A stretch of 64,000 bases of DNA from positions 72,785,113 to 72,849,112 of the forward strand of contig OY856187.1 in NCBI GenBank assembly GCA_963693315.1. Direction: 5' to 3'. Made by a program: the position numbers and the translations under genes. Source of the stretch: Diogma glabrata. Its lineage: Eukaryota; Arthropoda; Insecta; Diptera; Cylindrotomidae. The notes under the pieces are model-generated. The model saw only the letters and a list, made by a program, of their open reading frames with translations. It ran no database searches and was not told where the DNA came from. Shown here piece after piece: positions 47,949 to 57,754 of this stretch (position 1 is the first letter of the stretch; each line of letters begins with the position of its first letter).

Positions 47949-48624
47949 TGTAATAAACTTCGTCCAGAATGGGTTAATTTTATTTACTCATTCATGAATT
48001 GAAAGTTAACTCCTTTTTCAATCTTTTACTTGTATTGCAAATTGTATTGCATAAATTAATGTAAATTAAATTTGTTATACAAATGTTTACATTAATGAAT
48101 TAAAAGGAGTTACCTAATACATTTTGCATAAATTAAATTTGAGTTCGCTAATACAAATGCAAGTTTGAATGAAAACAGGTGTGGCCTATTTCAGATGTAC
48201 GGACTACGTAGTATTGATTTCTAGTGGATTATAGAAGTTTCGATTTATTTATTTTTCGATATAAATAAGCAAACAAAAATATCAGATAGTCAGTTCTACT
48301 TTTGCAATTAAAAGTGTTTATAAATATTCGCAAGTTTAAGGAATAATCGGTGGTACTTGAGCCTGGGTACTAATAGTGAAAGAATCTGAACTTAGTGGAA
48401 TAGTAAATACAGATTTTACGATTCCGAATATTATTGATTCAAATTGTGGAAAAGCGGTGAAGTTTAGTGTACATAAATTGGAGACCCTGGAATTTATTGT
48501 AAGGAAAAACGGAAGCTGCTGTAATTTGATGACAAATAAAGTTTGAGATTCTGTTAACTAAAGATCTGTCTTTTACTGTCGTGTTTGTTCAATAATCTAA
48601 AAGAACCAACGAAGAGTCGTTACA
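47949..48624 (+). repeat. 3' LTR
   Basis: Nearly identical to the 5' LTR and ends at CGTTACA, followed by the ATAT duplication at 48625-48628. Near-identity of the LTRs implies a recent insertion. Confidence 0.93.
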
Positions 48625-48628
48625 ATAT

Positions 48629-49544
48629 CAACGAACTGTTGCAAATCACCAGTAACCCAATAAATAGTTTTGCAGATGATAGTACACTGCACAAGTCATT
48701 CGTCCCCCTATCTTCAAAGGGTAAAATGCATGAACGAATAAATCCCGTCCGGAGAGACGCTGCCATAAATGTAAACGAGGACCTAAAAAAAGTCGCCGAT
48801 TGGGGTGACAAAAATTTGGTCAATTTTAATTCCACCAAAACACAGCTATTGATTGTTTCCAGATCAAAGACCGAGTTTCCCAACGATATTTCAATTAATA
48901 TGTGTGACGACCAAATACGCGAATGTGAAAGCATTCGTTTATTGGGAGTCACAATATCCAATGACTTACTCTGGAACGATCATATAATGGCCATGGCAAA
49001 GAGCGCGTCAAGAAAACTCGGCCTCCTCAATAGATGTAAAAAATATTTTACTTCGCATCAATTACTCCACATTTATAAGTCCTATATTCGTCCCTGTATG
49101 GAGTATTGTTGTCAAGTTTGGGGCGCTGCATCTGTTACTATCCTGGCTCTTTTGGACTCTGTTCAAAAGCGAGCTATACGAATTGTTGGTGATCGAGATT
49201 TAACATTAGGTCTTGATTCCCTGCAACATCGTCGCACTGTTGCTGATCTCGTTGTTTTTTATAAATATCGTCACCAGCAGTGCTCGGATGAAATCAGGTC
49301 CATAATGCCTCAGACATATGTTTTTCCCCGTTTTACTCGTCAATCGGTGTGTGCGGGCGGTCGAACTGTCGAGATTACTCACTGTCATAGTAATAGAATG
49401 CAAAGAGATTTCTTTGTGCGTACATCGTACACATGGAATGCTTTGCCCGAATCAATAGTCTCGAGTGCTTTCAATCCACAAAGATTTAAAAAAAGCGTCC
49501 ACCTATACCTCAAGACGCATGTTGTTGTGGGACCTACGTCTTAA
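48629..49544 (+). pseudogene. LINE ORF2 part 3: reverse transcriptase, C-terminal half
   Basis: Continues the split reverse transcriptase with NELLQITSN and the catalytic SFADDSTLH (FADD about 48668-48679). Then come WGDKNLVNFNSTKTQLL, IRLLGVTISNDLLW, the thumb-like YKSYIRPCMEYCCQVWG and a C-terminal YTWNALPESIVSSAF to the TAA at 49542. This half is uninterrupted, so the LINE was not very old when the LTR element landed. By accident the frame is also open backwards into the LTR, which gives a 319-codon chimeric frame starting at 48585. Confidence 0.9.
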
Positions 49545-49626
49545 AAGGTATCTATGTGTTGTTGTGACACATTTTGTAATTCCTACTACACAACACTTCT
49601 TATTAAAAAAAAAAAAAAAAAAAAAA

Positions 49627-50012
49627 TATACACAAGAATTGTTGGAATATGGTTATTAACTTTAAGGGGCTCTGTCAGATCTTTGCTATACCAATTGTGG
49701 GTGATCAAAATTGAACATCGATTCCTTACAAAATCGTTGAAATGTTGCTAACTCAGTTGCTTTGTACAAAAATAATAACTGCTCAAATGTATTTGTTTTC
49801 CCATTTACTCGGCAGTCGGATAGTGCAAACAACCAAACTATCGAGATACCACATAGCCATAGTGACAGAAAGCAAAAGGACTTGCCTGAACAGCGCCAAA
49901 TGAAAGAATTTGCTCGAATCAAAAATCTCGAGTGGCTTCAATCCACAAAGATTACAAAAAGTGTCCATCAATATTTCAGAACGCATGTTATTGTCGTACC
50001 TAGGTTTTTGTA
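49627..50012 (+). pseudogene. 5'-truncated fragment of a related LINE
   Basis: Directly after the A tail, RIVGIWLLTL aligns with RIVGDRDLTL (near 49180). FPFTRQSDSANNQTIEIPHSHS then aligns with FPRFTRQSVCAGGRTVEITHCHS (49320-49390), and KSVHQYFRTHVIVVP with KSVHLYLKTHVVVGP. It covers only the C-terminal end of ORF2 and is more diverged, with small deletions. Either the intact LINE inserted into an older copy or the two are adjacent insertions. Confidence 0.8.
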
Positions 50013-50460
50013 AAATCACAGTACATTCAATTCTAAAACTGGCCAAACGATCAATTCGACCTTCTGTTGTTAACAATTAACCATATTTGCCCAAGAAATA
50101 GAAACAAAGCGTCTAGAATTAAATAATCGAAAGAGTGCTGTATTACAAAGAGGTTTACGCAAGAAAGAAAGTTCATGCGTTGAAGCGTTTGATCTTGTGA
50201 GACGGTGTAGGTAGACATACAAGCCACGCATATTCATTGAATTCATTGAAATATAATTAAAATTCGTTACTTAGAAGATTCTAACATGCTATAGTCCTTT
50301 TCAAAAGAGACAGAAGAAACACTGCCCATCTGATTGGCATTTTGAAGAACTTTGAATAAAAATTTTGTTCTTGCGGTGATGAATAATGGGAATGTCTTAT
50401 TGTGTGATCTTTGCATAGTTGCTTTTTTTGTTATAATAGTTGTGTGTAGTCTGTCAAATA
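50013..50460. other. AT-rich spacer
   Basis: No gene recognised. Confidence 0.45.
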
Positions 50461-50468
50461 CATACAAC

Positions 50469-51989
50469 TAGGGATTGCAATTCCGGGATTTCGAATGACG
50501 AAATACCGGGATTCGAACGAATTTTTCAATCTCGAAAACCCGGTATTAGCATTTTAAAATAACGGTATTTCAATATTAAAGGGAAAATAGAGTTTTATTT
50601 CTAAACTCAAAAATCCGTATAACGAAATATCATCATTTGATTGTATTTATTTCTATACATATTAAAAAATCCTTAATGTGAAACATCATTTCATACAGGA
50701 TATTTTTATGTTGATTGGTGATTCGGTTTGTGGAAATTGTTTCATAAAGAATAAAGCTACCATTAAAGATCAAAGTCTTAAATCATTTTCTATTTTTTAA
50801 TGTGAATTGTGATTGCAATTTGCAATTTTATTATTTAAATGTTCTTTTTTGATTATTTCCAACTTGCAATTTCCAAGACTGAATTATTTTATTTTGTTAT
50901 ATTATTATTTAAATACATTTTTTATTCGCCTACATATTAAAGTGGTACTTTATTACTGTGATTTGCGGCAGTAAAGTGTCACTTTTTAAGCAGATATTTT
51001 GTTGTCATAGTTACGTCCAAAAAAATAAAAAAAAACATTTGTATTTGTTTAAAGATGTCTATAAAACATAGACATTTTTATCAAAGCAACCTTTAAATTC
51101 AAAATTTCATAATCCAATTAAAATTATTGTTATTATTTTTTGTCATAGTTATACAATTATTATGCAAAAATAACAAATATTTTGTCAAAGGTTACTTGTT
51201 CAACATATTTTTATTTCAAATTTTAGAGTGATACTTTTTGTGTTGAGTCTATAGTTTGACGGCCGACCGTAGGTACATACACTATTTTTTCGGCAAATTT
51301 TCAAATTTTTTATAAATATGAAATTATATTAAACAAAAATTTATATATATATGATTTATTACCGTCATAATTACGTACAAAAAGTAAAAAACATTTAAAT
51401 TTGTATAAATAAAATGTTTTATCAAAGCAACCTCCAATTCAAAATTTTATTATCCAATCATAGTTACATACAATAGTTCAAAATTTAACAATCCAATCAG
51501 AATAAATTTCTTATTTTTTGTTGTCATAGTTATACAATTTATTTGAAAAAAATAATAAAATAACATATGCTACTTTACTGCCGCCGTAATATAAAATAGA
51601 AATGGCGTTACTTTTGCAGCCGCTTTGATTATAAGTAAATAAGAAATACCTTAACTAACTCCCTAGCGGCAATAAAGTTAAAGTTTACAGCCGTTTGTCG
51701 AAAAACAATTTTTTTTTAAATATTTTGCTTGCGGCGAATAAAAAATAGTATATGACCTACGGACGTAGGCTATTTTGGACTTAATGTGGGTGCAAATCGA
51801 GGTGCTCCAAAATCTTTAGCTCTACGTCCTTGCATCATAAATCATAAAGTACGATTAAAGTACAGAAAAAATTATTTTATTGAGATTTATTTTTTTTTAA
51901 ATCCCGGTATTAATGCCGGGATTCCGGTTTTAGGTTAATCAATCTCGAAATCCCTGTATTGATTTTTTCCTTAAAATTTGCGATCCCTA
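50469..51989. mobile_element. 1.5-kb non-autonomous hAT-type element
   Basis: The left end TAGGGATTGCAA (50469-50480) mirrors the right end TTTGCGATCCCTA (51977-51989). It is flanked by an exact 8-bp duplication CATACAAC (50461-50468 and 51990-51997). An 8-bp duplication and termini with A at position 2 and G at position 5 fit the hAT superfamily. Subterminal GGGATTTCG, CCCGGTATT and CCGGGATT words occur near both ends in opposite orientation. The interior is AT-rich, without a transposase. It contains two related segments (about 50995-51160 and 51355-51545, sharing AAAGCAACCT and TTGTCATAGTTA), so it has an internal duplication. Confidence 0.85.
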
Positions 51990-51997
51990 CATACAAC

Positions 51998-53100
51998 TGT
52001 ATAACGAGTTGCATTAAAGAGGGGAAATGATATATATTGTGTTGTACGTTGACTACAAGGGTTTAGTTTCTCGTAAAAATGAAAAATGCAAGCTTGAAAT
52101 TAAAAATATTACTAATAATTATTTTTGATGAGTTTTTTTTCATTCATGTTTATTTCTATTAATAATAATATAGTGTTGCTAAATTAGAAAAAGAAATTAC
52201 ATAGCTAGCTAGAATTAGGAAACAATTTCGACCGTTAATTTCAAAGATTGGAAAAATTAATTCAAAATAGTTAAAATCCATGAAAAATTAGAAAAAAGTC
52301 TTATATGTTTGTTGTTGTAATGGCGGTCAATAAATTTTAAAATGCAGTCTCGTGAATAAACTCAAAGTCTGAGAATAACAAAATTTGTTAATTAATAGTT
52401 TACAGAAAATAGTAAACTTTAGAAGAATTTAACGTTCTTAGTCAAATTGACAAACTTATAGTAGAAATTCATTTGTGAAGAATTGTTTTTACATTAAATT
52501 TATTTAGACAAAATATTTATGTGGAAAACAAAAATACTACTCGATTAGTATCAAGCCGCGGAACACAGACATTTTTTATAATTATTTTATGGTTTTCGTG
52601 AATAATACAATAAGCAAAAAATTAAATTAAAAATTAATTAATTATATTTTTACAATTTGGCAAAATAGTACTTTGCAGTGTTCAATTGATATTCATTTTA
52701 TAAACGTTGTAAAATTGGAATAAAATAAATTAAGAAAAGAAATAAACTCAATAGTATTGTTAAAAACTTAAAAATTATCAATGTTAATAAACAGTGAAAC
52801 CAAGTCATTCGTTTTTTTTTGTGATTGGTGATATTGAAAACAAAAAATATTTAATTTATTATTAAAAGCAAACACGTTTAGAGGTAAACACGGTTGAACG
52901 CTTATGTTTTTTCTTGCATGACAGCGCAACAACATTTGCGAGTATTCATCGACAACATCTGCAGCAACCTTAAGAAATGCGAGCGTTCAAAAACAACAAT
53001 AGTTAACAACATAGTCACCATCAACATTGAGTAATAATGATGTGGATAATAAAAAAATTATGTTGTAAATGCTAATTTGATAGTTTTTTTTAAATATTGA
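51998..53100. other. AT-rich DNA, no gene seen
   Basis: Less AT-rich only at 52880-53030 (GCGCAACAACATTTGCGAG), which may belong to the family A copy that follows. Confidence 0.4.
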
Positions 53101-54130
53101 TTGGATTTTGTTGTTTGGTTCAGTGTTAGCAATATCAATATTGATTGTGCTATTATTAGACATAACTTAAATAATATCAATGTTTGTGGTGGATCTGTAA
53201 ATAGTTATTTCGAGAGTCGATCACATGTTAAAAGTAATCCATTCTGTTCTAAGAGTCATAATATTACTAATCAAAGTAATCGAAATCCTCAACGCAAAAC
53301 AATTGTGAAAACCATAGCAGTTCTGGTAATTCTGTCCCAGAGAATAGAAATATTGAAATCTGTAACGACATTATCTGCGATTGGTGCAACTATTTTTTTG
53401 TTGATAATCTAATTATCGTCAATCAACGATTGGTATAACAATTTATTTATGATATTATTCAACAATCGTCTGTATATTTGGCGCAACAACTACGCTGATT
53501 TGATTATATCTTACGATTTTTATCCAGCAATCGCCTATTCATTTGGCGCAACAGATTATTTGATTGATTACATTTTACTATTATTGTTCAACAATCGCCT
53601 ATCCATTCAAGGCAACAATTAACTTGATAAATTGCATTTTACTATTATTATTCAGCAATCGTCTTTTCCTTCGATGCAATAATTTACTTGATTAATTACA
53701 TTTTAATACTATTGCTCAGCAATCGCCTGTTTGTATGGCGCAACAGATGCAGCTATTAGTCGTTGTTTAATTGTAAGGTTAGACTTAGAAGGAAGAAAGT
53801 GGTGAGGAGTTGGATCTTCAATAGTCATGGGGTAGGTGACTCATATTTTTACTAACTTTTTGTATGTAAATAAAGTACTAGTATTTGTGTGGATGTGGCG
53901 GCTTGACTTTTCCGATTTTAGGGGTCATCAAAGTCTCTTCTTTTCACTTTTTCTTTGTCCGTTTTCTTTGTATCAAATGCGCGCATACCGGCTAATTTGT
54001 GTTGGATTCGGGGACGTTCATTCTCGGATCCACATGGCAGTCGTTCGTCGAAATCTAACCTCGCAAGGCGCGCAGTCCCCCGATCGCTTTCTGTTAGTAT
54101 TCTTACCAACCAGATCAGTCTCATTTACAG
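53101..54130 (+). repeat. Dispersed repeat family A, copy 3 (longest)
   Basis: About 53420-53760 is an array of five or so units of roughly 62 bp containing CAGCAATCGCCT and TGGCGCAACA. About 53810-54130 is the conserved block (GGATGTGGCGGCTTGAC, TTTTAGGGGTCATCAAAG). Upstream, 53101-53410 shows coding-like composition. The first frame reads CGGSVNSYFESRSHVKSN. After about 53290 the neighbouring frame, with SSSGNSVPENRNIEICND, looks more protein-like, suggesting an old frameshifted ORF. I do not recognise the protein. Confidence 0.5.
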
Positions 54131-54132
54131 TT

Positions 54133-54312
54133 GCCTTCCATCATGACAATCCAAGACCACACACATCTTTGATGCATCCACCATATAGACCGAACTTTGC
54201 GTCATCGGACTACCAATTACACCTCAAAACTCTCATTATGGAAAAAATAGCTGACAGAAGGAAGCACCAACGAAGGTTGTAGATAATAATGGTACATATG
54301 TACATTCTTCAA
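54133..54312 (+). pseudogene. Mariner-like transposase fragment
   Basis: FHHDNPRPHTSL followed by HPPYRPNFASSDYQL matches the catalytic-core blocks around the second and third Asp of mariner transposases. About 20 residues that normally separate them are deleted. After a frame change KVVDNNGTY matches the typical C-terminus. It is unrelated in subfamily to the intact mariner at 62635 and clearly dead. No terminal repeats were found. Confidence 0.75.
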
Positions 54313-55314
54313 GTTGAATTTAAATAAAGAAAAAATTCTTTCGAAAATCACCTGCATTTGCGTTCCAAAAACAAAATACTTAAATAGTAAGATGCAAGCG
54401 CAATTGATTAAATATATATACATTTAAATATAAATAACTGATATGATTACTTAAAAAATATGGTAGGTCAATTATCTGGATAACCTAACCCTCTGGATAG
54501 CTTCTTTCTTATGGTTTTTACAAAATGTGATATTCATTTCTTTCGAAACCATTGAAAATCAAATGAACCAATTTCAGCAAAAAGCCACCCTCTCATATAA
54601 ACTGCATGCTAAAAATACCCTACAGAGCTTCAGAAGATCTTGAAACACGAAGGTTTTTTAAAAATTCAAGCTTCGAAAATCGACCCAAATACAAGAATTG
54701 TTCGTATCGGGCAGGAAGAATCTAAATGATTTTCTGTATTTTTCGTTACATGTAGAAATATTTTAGAGAAAAAGATACTACGGTTTTACGTGATATTTAG
54801 CATATTCAATCAAGGCTATTTCCAAAAATGCAATTACTCTAGAAGCTATTTTTGAAATGGAAGGAGCTTGTTAAAACGTCAAACTGGAATGAAGCGTGAA
54901 TAATTTCGTTCTAACATCCATTCTGTTGATTATGAAAGTAAACTAGTTCCTTAATGAACTTAAGAAGAATCACAATCAAATCAAATACTGATTACAATCA
55001 AATCCTTCACTCTGGGGAGAAGAAAACCTTGAAGCAGTAATCGTCAAGAATAAATATTATCTGCCTGCAGGTAGGAGTTGCCAAAATTAAACAACGAACC
55101 AATCTCGGGCTCGTATTGACGACCTAGTTTTTGGCTAGTTAACTTCAGTTTCAGTCTGGGCCAGTTGTAAATGCTTATACTGAATCAAAATTCAGTATAT
55201 TATATTACGCGTTATAAACCAGTCTAATGCATTACAAACATGGGCAAGCCTTATTATGTTTATCTTTTTTTTTATATATGTTACTCTTTTCACAACCTCT
55301 TTCTACACATTTGA
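54313..55314. other. AT-rich DNA, no gene seen
   Basis: No gene or element recognised. Confidence 0.45.
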
Positions 55315-55470
55315 AGCAGGTCTGGAAAAAAAACTCGGTTTGGTAGACCTGGCCCAAGTTCTATTTCCCAGACTTGACCCAAGCCTGGTTTACCAGACTT
55401 GGCACCAGGACATCAGTTTAAGCTTAGTTCAAACTTGCGCAGTTTCAAAATGTTAAGTCTGGCCTAAACC
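55315..55470. repeat. GC-richer patch of small palindromes
   Basis: Reiterated CCAGACTTG / CAAGTCTGG-type words in both orientations (GACCTGGCCCAAGTTC against GACTTGGCACCAGGAC, and the self-complementary CCAGACTTGACCCAAGCCTG). It probably comes from an old foldback or MITE. No termini found. Confidence 0.4.
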
Positions 55471-57221
55471 CCAAAAGCTGCGGCGCGGGTATGCACAGGT
55501 TTTATCCCTTAGTTTTTTCTTACCGGGGCTGTGATGATTTTGTTAAATTAAATCATGAATTTTAAGGTTTAACTCCTCGAAAACAACAAATATGTATTGG
55601 TCCTTATATTGGTACTTATATACACATAGTACTTGCATTTGTAAAATAGCTATCGCGTTAACAAATTGAAGTGACTTAAATTTCTACAAAACTATTCTAT
55701 GATTTTCTAGCAGCAACAACAACAATACACCAAATCTCATAAATTAACTTATTTATTACATTTGTCACACGATTTTCTCTTCATCATCATAAAAAAAGAA
55801 ATAAATGCCAAGACGGCATATTTATTATGAAAACTAAGAATAAGTAGAAACAAAAAAAAATCTATTTTGTTGTCTTTAAGTTTTATGTTTCAATTTTTAA
55901 TTAAAAAACAATAAGATCGTTTGTAGTTAGTTGATTTGATACTGCTCGATTGTTTATTTCGTATACATTTTTTTTCTTATCTTTATAAATTTGTCACCTA
56001 TAGGGTTATAGACTTAGTGTTTGTGATTATAATATCCGTTGTTTGGATTGTTTTATTATTTTGCATTTTGATTTTGTTTAATTAATTAATAGCCGATTTT
56101 TTTATTGTGTGAAGTAAACAGTATGGCTGAAGGGAGGGTAACACATTAAAGGTAAAATCAGGACAATAATGTCAAATTAAAAACATATCTAAACAGCAAG
56201 GAAGCGCCTAGCAATTCTACTTTGATACCGAGAAACATTTTTACTTTAATGACTGGAAATTTTAGTTTTAATTTGTTTATCATTTGAGAATAACAAATGT
56301 TTGTGCATTCAATACAAAAACAATCGTGGGCTAGAAGGTTTGTTCCAAGTTGTGTAATAGCGTCGGCTTTGGAAATACCATACGCACTAGTAGCACAATA
56401 TACTATTTTAACACACCCAATGATTTTTTGTCACACTTAAAATTCAGTAGTCAAACTAATCGTTCGTTCGCCTCTTCGCACTAAGCTTAGATTATATATG
56501 AGTATAGAGAGAACATAACTTTACAATTGTATGAAGAAAGACATAAAAAAGGTGATCCATTGTCTATCATAGTCAATTTCTTATTGTTCCATTTTGATTT
56601 GTTTTTATTTACAACAACAAACATTTTTATTAAATTACAAATTAAAAACAATTGTAAATTTAAAATGCCAATAAATGTTAAATGTTTTCTTCATAGTTGT
56701 GCTAATTTTTATAAAATGAATCTAAATAATTCAAGAGTAATTTAAATTTATTGTGTTTCCAGCGATTATTTAACTCAAATATTTTATAAAGGACAAGCTA
56801 TATTTTCTAACGACACGAACAAATATTTTAGTTATGTAAATATTCTCAAAGTATATTATGAAAATTTGCTTTGAAACTTTTTTCATTATGGACAAATTTA
56901 TTTTTCAATCAAAATGTCAGTTTTTTCATTTCCTTTTATACAGTCGCAGAAAGGGAGAAGCAATTATTTTTTGGTAAGGTCTTTTTCTTATAGATTTAAA
57001 AAAAGTCTATAACAATTTTTTCCTCGAAATTTAATAAAGGCAGCATGAAGAAGAACTTTGCTTTCCAAACTGCATATATAAATTGAATGATTAGCCAGCA
57101 CCAACTATTTCTTGTGGCACGAATCTATAAAGATCTAAAACGTGTTCTTCTAATACACCTCAAAGGTTGTTGTGGGACTTTAGATCTTAAAAATTATCTA
57201 TATGGCGTGAATGATAAAATA
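55471..57221. other. AT-rich DNA, no gene seen
   Basis: No gene or RNA recognised. Confidence 0.45.
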
Positions 57222-57748
57222 GTCAGCAGGCTCTCATCCGTTTCATTTGATGATTACCACATATTTTATACTTCGTGAGGCGCCTGTTCTTGACGAGCCC
57301 GACAGGGGTTTTTTATCTGTCATTTTCCTCGATTCTACCGCTTTTTCGCTCGGCAAACTCCGAAACATAGGAATTTCCAGGGGTATTAAAACATGACTAC
57401 AACAATTTTATTTTTTATTAATGGGGGAGGGGTGGCAATTTGTTTAAGAAAACGAGAGTGACCTTGTCCGAACAAAACCTAGCATTGTCTGCAATTTGTC
57501 TACTAAAAAAAACAGACAAATTTTTGTCGGACAAGGTTAACTTCGTTTTCTAAAACAAAGTTCACCCCTTGTTAATAAGAATCAAAATTATGGTAATAAA
57601 TTTACAAGACCCCGGGAAATCTAAATGCTTTGGAATTTACCAAGCGAAAAACCTGTCAAAAAAGGTTTCGAAGTCGTCAAGAACAGACGCCTCACGAAGT
57701 ATGAAATATGGTGTAATCCTCAAATTAAAAAGGCGAGGGCCTGGTGAC
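57222..57748. mobile_element. 527-bp foldback element, almost entirely palindromic
   Basis: The left arm from GTCAGCAGGCTCTC (57222) pairs with the right arm ending GAGGGCCTGGTGAC (57748). Pairing continues inward through ATACTTCGTGAGGCG/CGCCTCACGAAGTAT, CTGTTCTTGACGA/TCGTCAAGAACAG, AGAAAACGA/TCGTTTTCTA and ACCTTGTCCGA/TCGGACAAGGT. Only a small loop remains near 57500. Both ends are flanked by TA (57220-57221, 57749-57750), compatible with a Tc1/mariner-type target duplication. No coding capacity. Plus-strand frames within it are shadows of the palindrome. Confidence 0.82.
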
Positions 57749-57754
57749 TACAAT

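Larger units (their letters stand above)
46280..48624 (+). mobile_element. Ty3/Gypsy-type LTR retrotransposon, internally deleted
   Basis: The element is about 2.35 kb with LTRs of 679 and 676 bp that begin TGTAATAAAC and end CGTTACA. It has a 4-bp target duplication, a tRNA-Leu primer site and a purine-rich tract before the 3' LTR. Only about 990 bp lie between the LTRs: the start of gag and the end of integrase. Protease, reverse transcriptase, RNase H and most of integrase are gone. Integrase style, LTR ends and the 4-bp duplication indicate the Ty3/Gypsy superfamily. It could move only with proteins from an intact relative. It disrupts the reverse transcriptase of the LINE at 43770. Confidence 0.9.
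43770..49626 (+). mobile_element. Jockey/CR1-type LINE, split by an LTR element
   Basis: A non-LTR retrotransposon with a GC-richer 5' leader (about 43770-44338), one large ORF encoding endonuclease and reverse transcriptase, a short 3' untranslated region and a 22-A tail (49605-49626). There is no RNase H, which separates it from the LOA/I-group element at 4395. The ORF continues across the inserted LTR element at 46280-48624 once that and one ATAT copy are removed. The 5' boundary is estimated from composition. No target duplication was found, in part because the sequence right after the A tail is a fragment of a related LINE. Confidence 0.82.

Noticed and set aside
49005..49544. RNase H domain after the Jockey/CR1-type reverse transcriptase
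   Set aside because: I looked for TDG / TDSQ / Asp-containing RNase H motifs and found none. The ORF ends soon after the thumb-like region.
53836..54282. 148-codon protein
   Set aside because: The frame fuses non-coding family A sequence to a mariner transposase scrap. Only the last third is real coding homology, and it is frameshifted at its end.
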